A DNA stretch of 64,000 nucleotides from Xanthobacteraceae bacterium (GCA_019750915.1 JAIENY010000014.1:86493-150492); one strand, 5' to 3'; positions 1 to 8,824 are shown, numbered from the stretch's first letter. The notes: a model not told the origin generated them from the sequence alone. Numbers and translations are program-made.

Positions 1-513
1 TGCGTTTTCGAGTTGCGCTTGCGACTGCTGATACTGCGCGGGGAAATTCTTTCGGCCGATAGCCGCGCCGAGCTGTTGCGCGTCGTACTGTGCTTTCGCC
101 GTCGCGAGTTCACCCTCCGCTTGCTCAAGGTCAATCTTGTACTGGCGCGGATCGATATGGATCAGTGGATCGCCGGCCTTGACGAACTGATTGTCCGTTA
201 CGTCGAGAGAAACGACGGCACCAGTGACTTCCGGCGCGATGGAAACAGCCCGGCCGTCGGTATAGGCGTCATCCGTGCTTTCCTCATTGCGGGTCATCAG
301 CCAATAGATCAGACCGCCGCCGACAAGCAGCGCACCGACAACAATGGCGATCCGAATCACGGCGGGGCGCCGCTTTTTCCGGGTTTCTTCGCCCTGACGT
401 TGCCTCTGCTGGCTCGCACCATTCGAGCCGCCATTTTGCGCCGGCGGGCTTCCGTCGCCTTTCGACGTATCAACGGTCGAGGAAACGGTCTCATTATTAG
501 GGGTGTCAGGCAT
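1..513 (-). CDS. HlyD/EmrA family secretion adaptor, N-terminal part (partial)
   Basis: The 171 codons visible run off the left edge without a stop. They start at the ATG at 513. The N-terminus is a Pro/Gly/Gln-rich cytoplasmic tail of about 45 residues ending in a basic KKRRP stretch. One membrane segment follows (about residues 50-70). Next comes the motif ESTDDAYTDGRAVSIAPEV, typical of EmrA-like membrane fusion proteins, then a half-lipoyl barrel and the start of a Gln/Ala-rich coiled coil. Family knowledge: these adaptors link an inner-membrane exporter (usually MFS) to an outer-membrane channel. The partner lies outside the window. Family is clear; substrate is unknown. Confidence 0.85.
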   Translation of the reverse strand, partial: MPDTPNNETVSSTVDTSKGDGSPPAQNGGSNGASQQRQRQGEETRKKRRPAVIRIAIVVGALLVGGGLIYWLMTRNEESTDDAYTDGRAVSIAPEVTGAVVSLDVTDNQFVKAGDPLIHIDPRQYKIDLEQAEGELATAKAQYDAQQLGAAIGRKNFPAQYQQSQAQLENA

Positions 514-720
514 CAGCAGAAACTAACCAGATGGGCGGGTGGCATATGCCATTGATGATGCGAGATTATGCGCTGAATCAACAATGCGCCGCAACGCATA
601 CGCCACTCACCTCTGCTCTGCGAAATAAGCGTTTCCGCGGAATTTCAAAGCCGGGCGCAGTCTTTAACTCCCCGGCTGTATCTCACAGGCAACACTTCAT
701 CGGGCGAAGGTCCTGAAATC
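514..720. other. Intergenic region between the HlyD gene and flbD terminator
   Basis: It holds the presumed promoter of the minus-strand HlyD-family gene. I see a short perfect palindrome, GGCATATGCC, around 542-552, but no clear promoter hexamers and no convincing gene. Confidence 0.4.
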
Positions 721-751
721 AGAAGCCCAGCCGAAAATCGGCCGGGCTTCT
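721..751 (-). terminator. Intrinsic terminator-like hairpin after flbD
   Basis: AGAAGCCC (721-728) pairs with GGGCTTCT (744-751). Inside, GCCGA pairs with TCGGC around an AAA loop, giving one long, nearly perfect hairpin. It lies 24 bp beyond the flbD stop and is followed on the minus strand by GATTTC, so it most likely ends the fliF-flbD transcript. Confidence 0.65.
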
Positions 752-774
752 AACTGTGTTCCAATGGAACAATC

Positions 775-2151
775 TCAGGCCGCTGCGACCCCGCGTACCT
801 CGCCGGACCCCGGCGGGGGTATCGGCTGTCCCGCATCCGCATATTCGTTCAGCTTGTTGCGAAGTGTCCTGATCGAGATACCGAGGATGTTCGCTGCATG
901 AGTGCGATTGCCAAGGCAGTGCTTGAGAGTCTCGAGAATGAGATCACGTTCGACATCGGCGACCGTCCGGCCGACAAGGGCGCGCGTCACTTGCTCGGCG
1001 GCGAGAGTGGCGTGCGCAACCGCCGGCGAGGTCTTGGCCAGATCGAGCCGATCGCCGTCCGGAGACAGAATCGCATCAGCTCCGATCTCGTCTCCCTGCG
1101 CCATGAGCACGGCGCGATGAATGGTGTTCTCAAGTTCGCGGACGTTGCCCTGCCAACGGTTGGTCGTGAGCACGCGCTTGGCTTCGGACGATAGCGGCCG
1201 CGAAACGGTGCCGTTGGCCTGCGCATATTTCTGAATGAAGTGCTGCGCCAATTCGAGAATGTCGGCCGGTCGATCCCGCAGCGGCGGAATCTTCAGGTTG
1301 ACGACATTGAGCCGGAACAGCAGGTCCTCGCGGAAAGTCCCCTCGCGCACGGCCTCGGCAAGATTGCGGTTCGAGGTGGCGAGGATGCGGATGTCGACGG
1401 GCACCGGCCGTGTCCCGCCCACGCGGTCAATCACCCGCTCCTGAATGGCGCGCAGCAGCTTCGACTGAAGCCGCACATCCATCTCCGAGATTTCATCAAG
1501 CAGCAACGTGCCGCCGGTCGCCTCCTCGAACTTGCCGATGCGCCGCGCGATTGCGCCGGTGAAGGCGCCCTTTTCGTGCCCGAACAATTCCGATTCCAGC
1601 AGGTGTTCCGGGATCGCCGCGCAGTTGATCGAGATGAAAGGCCGCTTGGCGCGCTGCGAGCGGTTGTGAACGTAACGCGCCAACACTTCTTTACCGGTGC
1701 CCGACTCACCTGTGATCATCACCGAAGCGTCGGAGCCCGCGATTTGCTGCGCCAGCTTCACAACCCTGGCCATCGCCTCATCGCGATAGATCAACTCGCG
1801 AGAGTCGTTGGCGACGGCGGCCAGAACCGCAGCGATCAGTTCAGGATCCGGCGGCAGCGGGATGTATTCCTTGGCACCCGCGTGGATCGCGGCTACCGCT
1901 GCTCGCGCATCCGTGGTGATGCCGCAGGCCACGATTGGTACGTGGATGTGCTCGGCCTCAAGCCGCATCACCAGATCGCGAATGTCGATGGCGACGTCCA
2001 CCAGCAGAAGGTCGGCGCCCTTGCCGCCCCGTACGACCCGCATGGCGAGTTCAACGTCCTCGGCGTGGGTCACGGTCGCACCGTTGTCCATCGCGATCTT
2101 CGTCGCGGTTGTCAGTTGGCCCTTGAGGGTCCCAACGATAAGAAGCCGCAT
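775..2151 (-). CDS. flbD: FlbD, sigma-54-dependent flagellar transcriptional activator
   Basis: 458 residues in three parts: a receiver-like domain (1-115), a sigma-54 AAA+ domain (about 125-350) with Walker A GESGTGKE at 148-155 and the sigma-54 contact loop GAFTGA at 195-200, and a C-terminal Fis-type helix-turn-helix (about 400-440). The receiver keeps an aspartate at residue 52 but lacks the N-terminal acidic pair needed for Mg-dependent phosphorylation. Family knowledge: Caulobacter FlbD is likewise controlled by FliX and flagellar assembly rather than by ordinary phosphotransfer. It is the last gene of the fliF-G-H-N-flbD operon, 53 bp after fliN, with its own ribosome site CAGGAG. Expected role: activation of class III/IV flagellar promoters, including the sigma-54 site before fliK in this window. 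Confidence 0.93.
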   Translation of the reverse strand: MRLLIVGTLKGQLTTATKIAMDNGATVTHAEDVELAMRVVRGGKGADLLLVDVAIDIRDLVMRLEAEHIHVPIVACGITTDARAAVAAIHAGAKEYIPLPPDPELIAAVLAAVANDSRELIYRDEAMARVVKLAQQIAGSDASVMITGESGTGKEVLARYVHNRSQRAKRPFISINCAAIPEHLLESELFGHEKGAFTGAIARRIGKFEEATGGTLLLDEISEMDVRLQSKLLRAIQERVIDRVGGTRPVPVDIRILATSNRNLAEAVREGTFREDLLFRLNVVNLKIPPLRDRPADILELAQHFIQKYAQANGTVSRPLSSEAKRVLTTNRWQGNVRELENTIHRAVLMAQGDEIGADAILSPDGDRLDLAKTSPAVAHATLAAEQVTRALVGRTVADVERDLILETLKHCLGNRTHAANILGISIRTLRNKLNEYADAGQPIPPPGSGEVRGVAAA

Positions 2152-2204
2152 GGTTTGCTCCTGTCAGTGTCCCGCCGTTTGCGGCGTCGGTTCGGTTTTG
2201 CGCC

Positions 2205-2555
2205 TCAGGCGCGTTCAGCCTTAATGATTTCCGTCATGGTCACGCCGAGCTTGTCCTCCACGAGGACGACTTCGCCGCGCGCCACCAGACGATCGTTGAC
2301 GTAGATATCGATTGCCTCACCCACGCGGCGATCCAGTTCCAGCACGGTGCCCGGTCCAAGCTTCAACAGATCGCTGACATCCATCTTGGAACGCCCCAGC
2401 ACTGCCGAGACCTGCACCGGAACGTCGAATACCGCTTCGAGATCGGCAGCGACGCGGCCGCCGTGATCCTCTTCGACATAGACTGACAGATCGTCGGACG
2501 GCGGCGCGGCACCGTTCAAATCCGGCAACGGCACTTGATGATCATTGTCACTCAT
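2205..2555 (-). CDS. fliN: Flagellar motor switch protein FliN
   Basis: 116 residues from the ATG at 2555. A longer reading frame exists upstream, but the extra 45 codons lie inside fliH in another frame and look unlike FliN. The N-terminus is acidic and variable. The C-terminal 80 residues form a SpoA domain with the typical run LGRSKMDVSDLLKLGPGTVL, then a conserved end with LVARGEVVLVEDKLGVTMTE. FliN sits in the cytoplasmic C-ring and takes part in CheY-P binding and export. Its start overlaps the end of fliH by 8 bp, which suggests translational coupling. Confidence 0.93.
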   Translation of the reverse strand: MSDNDHQVPLPDLNGAAPPSDDLSVYVEEDHGGRVAADLEAVFDVPVQVSAVLGRSKMDVSDLLKLGPGTVLELDRRVGEAIDIYVNDRLVARGEVVLVEDKLGVTMTEIIKAERA

Positions 2556-3186
2556 GCCTTGACTCCCCCAGCCTGTGTCCGGGCCGCGCCATATAGCGGC
2601 CCACCAATTCATCGATTTTTGCCTGCGTGGCCGCCTGGTCCAACGTACAACCGCCGTCGGCCCATTCGATCTTGCAGTCGGCGACTGCAATGTCCGGCTC
2701 GGCCAAAATCACGAGCTTGCCTTCAAAGCCATTCCGACGCGCGAGTTGCTCGACATTTTCACGCACCCGGTCGTACAGGGCATCATTGACGCGGATCGCA
2801 ATATGCGGCGTCGAGGTCAAATGACAGAAACAATCCGTCACCAGCGCCATAATCCCGGCCAGCGGCTCGGCAGCGACCAGTTCGCTGCAGAGCTTTCTTG
2901 CGACCGACACCGCAACGTCGACGGCCTCGGTTTCCATCCGATACTCGATGGCCCCGAAATTCGAGGCCAGCGAACGAATCGCGATACCGATTTCCTCAAG
3001 CGCCAGCACTGAGCGCCGTTCACTCTCTACCTTCGCTTCGCGCTGCGCCGCATCGAATCCTGCGCGATAGGCCCTGGCCTCCGCCTCGGCGACCTGCTGA
3101 GCGATCTCGTGCCGCGAGGGTGCCCGCTCCGTGGTTTTTGGAGCGGCGAAGTCCATATCGAAAAGAAATTTTGCGGGCGCGCCCAT
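2548..3186 (-). CDS. fliH: Flagellar assembly protein FliH
   Basis: 212 residues. I place the start at the ATG at 3186, which shares its A with the fliG stop (TGATG); a TTG one codon earlier is possible. The N-terminus [16 protein letters not shown] matches alphaproteobacterial FliH. A charged, probably coiled-coil region follows (about 25-70), then a FliH-type C-terminal domain. FliH holds the export ATPase FliI and tethers it to the C-ring through FliN, whose gene comes next. The family is weakly conserved, so the call rests on both sequence and operon position (the slot called flbE/fliH in Caulobacter). Confidence 0.85.
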   Translation of the reverse strand: MGAPAKFLFDMDFAAPKTTERAPSRHEIAQQVAEAEARAYRAGFDAAQREAKVESERRSVLALEEIGIAIRSLASNFGAIEYRMETEAVDVAVSVARKLCSELVAAEPLAGIMALVTDCFCHLTSTPHIAIRVNDALYDRVRENVEQLARRNGFEGKLVILAEPDIAVADCKIEWADGGCTLDQAATQAKIDELVGRYMARPGHRLGESRHE

Positions 3187-4301
3187 CAATACACCAATTC
3201 GTCGTCGGCTCTGTTTTTCTGCAGCATGATCTCGCCCTTCGCCGCGAGATCCTTGGCAAGGTTGACCAGCAGTGCCTGTGCCTCATCGACATCGCGCAGA
3301 CGGACCGGACCGGCCGCGGCCATATCGTCCTGAAGCATCTTGGCGGCGCGGCTCGACATGTTGCCCATGAAGAACTCACGCACCTGATCGTTAGCGCCTT
3401 TCAGGGATACACCGAGCTTGTCCTTGTCGACTTGACGCATCAGCGTATGCGCCGAACCGGCATCGAGCTTGACCAGATCGTCGAAAGTGAACATCAGCGA
3501 CTTGATGCGTTCAGCCGCTTCCCGGTTTTCCTCTTCGAGCGATGTCAGGAAGCGGGTTTCGGTCTGCCGGTCGAAGTTATTGAAAATTTCCGCCATCACC
3601 TCATGAGCGTCGCGACGCCGGGTGTGCGACAGGTTTGACATGAATTCGATACGGAGCGTCTGCTCCAGACGTTCGATCACTTCCTTCTGGACCGCTTCCA
3701 TCTTCAGCATGCGGTTGACGACGTCGAGCGCCATTTCCTCGGGAAGAATGGCAAGCACACGCGCAGCATGCTCCGACTTGAGCTTCGACAGAACGACAGC
3801 GATAGTCTGCGGATATTCGTTCTTCAGATAATTGGCGAGAACCTCCTCCTGCACGTTGGAGAGCTTCTCCCACATATTGCGCCCGGCGGGACCGCGGATT
3901 TCGTCCATGATGCCGTTCACGCGATCCGACGGCAGATATTGCTGCAGCAAACGTTCGGTCGCGTCAAAATTTCCCATCAACGCGCCGGATGCCGACATCC
4001 GCGACACGAATTCGAGCATGAGATCCTCGACGACATTGGCTTCGACGGTGCCCAGCGTCGACATATGCATCGACAATTCGCGCACCTCGTCGTCATCGAG
4101 CAACGCCCACACCTTGCTGCCGTATTGCTCGCCGAGAGCGAGCATCATGATCGCGGCGCGCTTGGGTCCCGTCAGAGGCGCCGATGGCGCCATTGCCGGC
4201 CGCTGTCCCTGACGGGCGGCAAGCGCCGCGACCACGCCCGCAATCTCCTCGGACTTCGGAGACATCGGCTGCGCGGATGTGAGTACGGGTGCTGGAGGCA
4301 T
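3186..4301 (-). CDS. fliG: Flagellar motor switch protein FliG
   Basis: 371 residues, slightly longer than the common 330-350 because of a 40-residue Pro/Ala-rich N-terminal extension. The N-domain begins at [14 protein letters not shown] (about 47). The middle domain carries [12 protein letters not shown], this lineage's form of the EHPQ motif. The C-domain includes the charged torque helix region near [21 protein letters not shown]. FliG joins the MS ring (FliF) to the C-ring and makes torque against the stator. The gene starts 6 bp after fliF and overlaps fliH by one base. Confidence 0.95.
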   Translation of the reverse strand: MPPAPVLTSAQPMSPKSEEIAGVVAALAARQGQRPAMAPSAPLTGPKRAAIMMLALGEQYGSKVWALLDDDEVRELSMHMSTLGTVEANVVEDLMLEFVSRMSASGALMGNFDATERLLQQYLPSDRVNGIMDEIRGPAGRNMWEKLSNVQEEVLANYLKNEYPQTIAVVLSKLKSEHAARVLAILPEEMALDVVNRMLKMEAVQKEVIERLEQTLRIEFMSNLSHTRRRDAHEVMAEIFNNFDRQTETRFLTSLEEENREAAERIKSLMFTFDDLVKLDAGSAHTLMRQVDKDKLGVSLKGANDQVREFFMGNMSSRAAKMLQDDMAAAGPVRLRDVDEAQALLVNLAKDLAAKGEIMLQKNRADDELVY

Positions 4302-4307
4302 GATTGG

Positions 4308-5921
4308 TTACGCCGGTTGTTCGGTAAGCCATTGACGAATAATCGAAACGGTCTCGTTCGGATTGTGATCTGCCAGTTCACCGACCCGCTGCACGGACTG
4401 CGCGTGCACTTGGCCTTGCACCTGCGCCACATCGATCATCGATGCGGTCGCGGCTGTATGGACCGGACCAGACACCTGGGCGATGTCAGGCGCAGCGACC
4501 ATCGGCGCCGTGGCCATCGACTTCATGAAATCGTCCTCGGCAAGGACCCGCTTGACCAGCGGCCGCACCACCATGAACAGAACGACGAGGCCAAGCACGG
4601 ACATCACACCGAGCTGGATGAAGTACATCACGTCGTCCTTGGTAAACTGGAACATGCCGAGCATACCGGCCGGTTCGGGCAGAGGGATCGTGGCAGGCGC
4701 GTCCGCGAATTGAAGATTGACCACTTCAACCTGATCGCCGCGCTTCTGATCGAAGCCAATCGCTGAGCGGACAAGCGTGCTGATTCGGTCCAGCTCTTCC
4801 TGACTGCGGGGCGCGTAAACCATGTCGCCCTTGTCGTTCTTGGTATATCGGCCGTCGACCAGCACCGCGACCGAAATGCGCTGAACGCGGCCGGCCTCCG
4901 TAACTTCGGTCTTGGTTGTTCGCGAGATCTCGTAATTATTGATCTCTTCGCTTTTCTTGCTCTCGTCCTTGGACGCGTTCGCCGGGTTCTGCTGCTGGCT
5001 GCCCGGTAGCTCATTGTTTACGGTCACCTGACCGTTGTTGTTGGCGTTGGAGGAATTTTCCTCGCGTGTCTGGCTCGAGCGCAGGACGCGCCCCTCAGGA
5101 TCGAATTTGTCGGATGTTTCGGTCACCTTGTTATAATCGAAATCCGCAGAGAGCTGGACGCGGGCGCGGCCACTGCCGACCACCGACGAGATGATGTTCT
5201 CCACCTGGCCGCGAAGCCGGTTCTCATAGGCAATCCGGCGCTCATCGCCGCTGACGTCATCCATGCCGCCTGCCTGAGACGATCCGTCGGCGAGCAAACG
5301 TCCGTTTTCGTCGACGATCGATACCCGCTGGGGCTTCAGACCGCTGACCGAGGATGCGACCAGATGGCGGATCGCCCGCACTTGCTGCTGCTCAAGCGAG
5401 CCACGCACCCGCAGCACAATGGCCGCGGACGGTTCGGGCGCTTCGCGGGAAAACAGCGGACGCTCGGGAAGCACCAGATGGACGCGCACGGCATCGATAC
5501 GGTCAATTGACTTGATCGTGCGGGCCAGCTCGCCTTCCAGGGCGCGCAGATGATTGACGTTCTGCACAAAACTCGTGGAGCCGAGTGTGTCGGACTTATC
5601 GAATATCTCGTAACCGACCCCGCCGCCCTTCGGTAGACCGCCCTCGGCAAGTTTCACGCGCAGGCGGGTCACCCTGTCCTTCGGCACCAGGATCAGGGCG
5701 CCGTCGTTCTTCAATTCATAGGGGATGCTTTGCCGCTCGAGCTCCTTCACGATGCCGGAGGCATCCTCGGAGGCCAGATCCGAATAAAGAGTCACCATCT
5801 GCGGAGACGTCACCCGCATGATGACGAACGCAAAAAAGCCGACCAGCGTGAGGGCGACAGCGATCATCGCCGCAAGCCGACCCGCACCCAGACCACGAAG
5901 GAATGACAACAGCCCCTGCAA
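4308..5921 (-). CDS. fliF: Flagellar MS-ring protein FliF
   Basis: 537 residues, normal size. A membrane segment near residues 15-38 is followed by the ring-building YscJ/FliF domain (about 45-220), a long Asn/Ser/Gln-rich periplasmic linker, and a second membrane segment (about 440-462). The cytoplasmic tail that binds FliG ends the protein. The reading frame begins with TTG at 5921, preceded by GGGGTGAG; no in-frame ATG gives the conserved N-terminus, so a TTG start is likely. It is the first gene of the fliF-G-H-N-flbD operon. A CtrA-like site lies about 70 bp upstream. Confidence 0.95.
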   Translation of the reverse strand: MQGLLSFLRGLGAGRLAAMIAVALTLVGFFAFVIMRVTSPQMVTLYSDLASEDASGIVKELERQSIPYELKNDGALILVPKDRVTRLRVKLAEGGLPKGGGVGYEIFDKSDTLGSTSFVQNVNHLRALEGELARTIKSIDRIDAVRVHLVLPERPLFSREAPEPSAAIVLRVRGSLEQQQVRAIRHLVASSVSGLKPQRVSIVDENGRLLADGSSQAGGMDDVSGDERRIAYENRLRGQVENIISSVVGSGRARVQLSADFDYNKVTETSDKFDPEGRVLRSSQTREENSSNANNNGQVTVNNELPGSQQQNPANASKDESKKSEEINNYEISRTTKTEVTEAGRVQRISVAVLVDGRYTKNDKGDMVYAPRSQEELDRISTLVRSAIGFDQKRGDQVEVVNLQFADAPATIPLPEPAGMLGMFQFTKDDVMYFIQLGVMSVLGLVVLFMVVRPLVKRVLAEDDFMKSMATAPMVAAPDIAQVSGPVHTAATASMIDVAQVQGQVHAQSVQRVGELADHNPNETVSIIRQWLTEQPA

Positions 5922-5987
5922 GACTCACCCCAAGGATTCGGCTCGAAAGCGCCGACTGGGCAGAATTTGCCTAGGGATGGTTTCTAT

Positions 5988-6006
5988 ATGGTTAACGCCG
6001 GTTAAC
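5988..6006 (-). promoter_or_regulatory. CtrA-like binding site before fliF
   Basis: Read on the minus strand this is TTAACCGGCGTTAACCAT, two TTAACC half-sites 6 bp apart, the downstream one being the full TTAACCAT. Known: CtrA recognises TTAA-N7-TTAA and the 8-mer TTAACCAT, and the Caulobacter fliF operon is a direct CtrA target. The spacing is one base short of the classic full site, so this is a probable rather than certain site. Confidence 0.55.
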
Positions 6007-6031
6007 GGCGGTGCCCAAATTGGGACATACC

Positions 6032-6064
6032 GAAAATCGGCTTCACTTGATGAAGCCGATTTTC
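6032..6064 (-). terminator. Perfect 14-bp-arm hairpin between sciP and fliF
   Basis: GAAAATCGGCTTCA (6032-6045) and its exact reverse complement (6051-6064) flank a 5-base loop. The ends of the stem are AAAA/TTTT, so it can work as a terminator in both directions. It lies 26 bp after the sciP stop and would separate sciP from the fliF operon. Confidence 0.65.
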
Positions 6065-6089
6065 ATAAAATTTGGAGCTTCCGGGGTAA

Positions 6090-6365
6090 TTACTGTCGGT
6101 ACTGCTGGATGCGGGTGGTGCGAAGACCCGCCAGACCGTGCTGATCGATGGAAAACTGCCAGGAGAGGAATTCATCAACCGTCAACGTATAGCGGCTGCA
6201 GGCCTCTTCGAGAGACAGAAGGCCACCGCGAACAGCGGCAACAACTTCGGCTTTACGGCGGATGACCCACCGTTTTGTACCGGGCGCAGGAAGGTCCGCA
6301 ATCGTCAACGGGCTACCATCGGGCCCGATGACATACTTCACCCTCGGGCGGTGGGGTTCTGTCAT
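6090..6365 (-). CDS. sciP: SciP, CtrA inhibitor protein (DUF1153)
   Basis: 91 residues, the usual length, and conserved from end to end with the DUF1153 family. Signature stretches are RPRVKYVIGPDGSPLTIADL near the N-terminus, RWVIRRKAEVVAAVRGG in the recognition helix region, and HGLAGLRTTRIQQYR at the C-terminus. Known: in Caulobacter, SciP binds CtrA and blocks its activation of cell-cycle and flagellar promoters. Here it stands just upstream of the fliF operon, whose leader has a CtrA-like site, so local control of that promoter is a reasonable inference. It is probably transcribed as its own short unit, ended by the 6032-6064 hairpin. Confidence 0.93.
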   Translation of the reverse strand: MTEPHRPRVKYVIGPDGSPLTIADLPAPGTKRWVIRRKAEVVAAVRGGLLSLEEACSRYTLTVDEFLSWQFSIDQHGLAGLRTTRIQQYRQ

Positions 6366-6528
6366 GGCGTACTCACAAACTCACACTGAACTCGTAAGGT
6401 GACCCTACCCCGGGGCGCTTAAAATTTAGCTAAGCACAAGTCTTCAATACGATTCTCCTTGAAAACGCCTGTTTTGACCCGGCTGCCGAGCACTGGGCGC
6501 GCCCGGTCTCACCGGTCAATTCCCGCAA

Positions 6529-7230
6529 TTATGACGACTTGGCCACGATGCGCTTGATCTGGTCGGTGGTGTAGGTCTTTCCGCCGATCGACAGCAGCGG
6601 CGGATTGGCCGTGAGGTCTACCGAATCGACCGTGCCTTGTACTTCGGTCGAGATCGAAACCGGATTACCATTATTATCCTTGGCTGAGACACTCAGCTGA
6701 TAATCTCCGACTGGCCATTGCGTGCCGTCGCTGCCCTTGCCGTCCCACACAAAACTCGCGCTACCCGACGTGATGTTGAAATTGCCGCTGTAAGCCGTTT
6801 GCCCGGTCTTGTCGGTGATCGTGATCACCGCATTGGTGTCCGAGGGTGCGGTCAAATTCCATGTCGCATGACCGTCGAAATGCGCGGTGCTTCCGTCAAC
6901 GGCAACGTCCTGGCCAACGAACGCCAGCGCCTCGGTCGATTGCGAGCTCTTCTCAAGATTGAGAAGCGAGGTGAGCGAATCGTTGGTCTTCAGCTGCTGC
7001 TCGACTTGGGCAAACTGGACCAGCTGCTGCGTGAATTGGTTGGTATCCAGCGGGTCGAGCGGGTTCTGGTTCTGAAGCTGCGTGGTGAGCAGCGTCAGAA
7101 AGGTCTGGAAGTTATCGGCAATGCCGGACGCCGGATTGCTCGATGAGCTCGAACTGCTGCTGGAGCTTGAACCCGAATTCGTCGCCGGCGCCGAGACCGG
7201 AGGCGTGGTTGTAGTCGCATCAACTGCCAT
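6529..7230 (-). CDS. flgD: Flagellar hook capping protein FlgD
   Basis: 233 residues from the ATG at 7230, preceded by a strong AAGGGGGA site; a longer frame would run back into fliK. A low-complexity Thr/Pro/Ser N-terminus (including a poly-Ser run) is followed by the FlgD N-terminal motif FLTLLTTQLQNQNPLDPLDT, then QLVQFAQVEQQL. The C-terminal half is a Tudor/FnIII-like region with GKGSDGTQWPVGDYQL. FlgD caps the growing hook and is needed for FlgE polymerisation. It lies 13 bp after fliK and should be co-transcribed with it. Confidence 0.93.
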   Translation of the reverse strand: MAVDATTTTPPVSAPATNSGSSSSSSSSSSSNPASGIADNFQTFLTLLTTQLQNQNPLDPLDTNQFTQQLVQFAQVEQQLKTNDSLTSLLNLEKSSQSTEALAFVGQDVAVDGSTAHFDGHATWNLTAPSDTNAVITITDKTGQTAYSGNFNITSGSASFVWDGKGSDGTQWPVGDYQLSVSAKDNNGNPVSISTEVQGTVDSVDLTANPPLLSIGGKTYTTDQIKRIVAKSS

Positions 7231-7243
7231 ACATCCATCCCCC

Positions 7244-8773
7244 TTAGATGCTGATATCGACGCCGGAGCTCGAGCCGCGCAACCGGCTGTAGCTTCCGCC
7301 GGCAACGCGAGCGACCGGTACGTCTTCCGAAATGATCAATCGGTGCGAATTCTGTTGTTGGCCGCCGCCGTCGTTGCGGTTTTGTGAGGACTGATCGCGC
7401 AGGCTGAACTGCAACCCGCTATCGCCAGTCTTCAGTCCGGCATTTTCGAGTGCCTGCTGAAGCCTCGGCGCGTCGTTGCGAAGCAGGTCCAGCGTCGCGG
7501 GATGCTCGACCGTCAGGTGCGAGGTCACTTGCCCATGCTTGTCAACGTCAAGCTTGACATCGATCCGGCCAAGCTCGGCCGGGTCGAGCCTGATCTGAAA
7601 ACTGGTGTTGCCAATCGAGGCCTTCGCCGCGATGTCGGCCGCGATGCCGTTCAGCGGGACCTGCGCGCTCAAGGCCTGAGCTGAAGCTGCAGGACCGGCG
7701 TTGATGACGGTGAAATTGCTGGCTTGCGGCTGTTGAACCTGCTGAGGCGATTGCAGATTGAGAATCGACTGAAAATTGGCATCCGGCTGGAGTGTTTGCG
7801 AACCTGCACCGCCGTGATCGCGCTGGGCATCGGCAAGCTGCACCGCATCGGTTTTGATCGCGGCTGTCTTGCCGGATTTTGCGGTGGTGTCATTGTCATC
7901 CGCTGTCGTGGTCTTGGCGGTCGCTTCGCCGTTGACCTCGGCATCCTGTGCCGGAGCCTGAGTCTGACCGCTTGATGGCGTGGCGTCGGCGAGCTTGGTG
8001 GCGGTCTGCGCGTTGACGGGAGGTGCCCCGACGGCCGCTACCGCTTTCGCATTCTCAGTCTGGCCGTCTTGATTCGGTGCCTGTGCCGCGACCAGCGCCG
8101 TGATTACCGGAACAGCCGTGATGGCGGCTGGAACGGATGTAGCGGCAATCGCGACCTGTCCGCTGGGATCTGCCGGCTGACCTTGTGTATCCTGCCCACT
8201 CGCCACTGCGGCCGCGTCGCTCGCTGTGGTATCGCCGGCAACAGCCGGGGTAGTTGCGGCCGTCGGATTGTCAGCCGTTGCGTCTGCAGTATCCGTCGGC
8301 GTCCGGGCGGCGTCAGTTGCGGGCGCCGGGGTTTGTGCTGGAGTTGGATTGGCGCTGGCGGCATCGGAATTGGCTGCCGTGTTTTGCGAGTCCGAGTCGT
8401 CGCGACGTTTGTCGTCCTTGTCTGAATCCGAGCGGCTTCGGGTCCGGCTCGGCCTGTCGGCAGCACCGGACTGGGTCGGTGGGGTAGAGGATTTGTCCGT
8501 CGGCCGCTGCTGCGACGAGGAACGCTCATTGCGAGATGATGCCTGCGGTTTGGTTTCCTGGGACGCGTCGGCGTCGTTCTGGCTCGCGCTACGGCTGCGC
8601 TGGGCTGATCGCGAACGGTCATAGGACTGCGCAGCGTCGGCAGTTGCCGCGCTGGCGTTGCTGTCGACCAGGTCCCGAAAACCACTGGAATCGCTCTTCT
8701 GATCATTCCGCGCTGGCGCACGAACATTCGGAACGGGGGAACTGGGGACTGGATCGATCAAAACCTGGGACAC
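7244..8773 (-). CDS. fliK: Flagellar hook-length control protein FliK
   Basis: 509 residues from a GTG at 8773. Residues 1-330 are low complexity (Ala, Thr, Asp, Gln, Pro), as expected for the molecular-ruler part. The C-terminal Flg_hook domain (about 370-470) carries FQIRLDPAELGRIDVKLDVD and a leucine-rich stretch with LLRNDAPRLQQALENAGL. FliK sets hook length and switches export specificity through FlhB. A near-consensus sigma-54 promoter ends about 36 bp upstream of the start, and flgD follows closely. Confidence 0.9.
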   Translation of the reverse strand: MSQVLIDPVPSSPVPNVRAPARNDQKSDSSGFRDLVDSNASAATADAAQSYDRSRSAQRSRSASQNDADASQETKPQASSRNERSSSQQRPTDKSSTPPTQSGAADRPSRTRSRSDSDKDDKRRDDSDSQNTAANSDAASANPTPAQTPAPATDAARTPTDTADATADNPTAATTPAVAGDTTASDAAAVASGQDTQGQPADPSGQVAIAATSVPAAITAVPVITALVAAQAPNQDGQTENAKAVAAVGAPPVNAQTATKLADATPSSGQTQAPAQDAEVNGEATAKTTTADDNDTTAKSGKTAAIKTDAVQLADAQRDHGGAGSQTLQPDANFQSILNLQSPQQVQQPQASNFTVINAGPAASAQALSAQVPLNGIAADIAAKASIGNTSFQIRLDPAELGRIDVKLDVDKHGQVTSHLTVEHPATLDLLRNDAPRLQQALENAGLKTGDSGLQFSLRDQSSQNRNDGGGQQQNSHRLIISEDVPVARVAGGSYSRLRGSSSGVDISI

Positions 8774-8808
8774 GGACTGGCTCTCGCAATAGGTACCAAC
8801 TCCGTCTC

Positions 8809-8824
8809 AGCAAGGACCGGGCCA
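8809..8824 (-). promoter_or_regulatory. Sigma-54 promoter for fliK-flgD
   Basis: On the minus strand the sequence is TGGCCCGGTCCTTGCT. It matches the sigma-54 consensus TGGCACG-N4-TTGCW at all defined positions but one, with correct spacing of GG (-24) and GC (-12). The start site would fall near 8798, giving a leader of about 25 nt before the fliK GTG. The activator would be FlbD, encoded in this window. Confidence 0.75.

Noticed and set aside
1240..2304. Long open frame of 354 codons opposite flbD and fliN
   Set aside because: Antisense to two well-supported genes; GC-rich third positions keep such shadow frames open. No domain is visible.
5914..5930. TGGGGTGAGTCTTGCA on the minus strand at the start of fliF looks like a sigma-54 promoter
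   Set aside because: It overlaps the TTG start codon and ribosome site of fliF, so transcription would begin inside the gene. The -24 part is also weak. The CtrA-like site upstream explains the promoter better.
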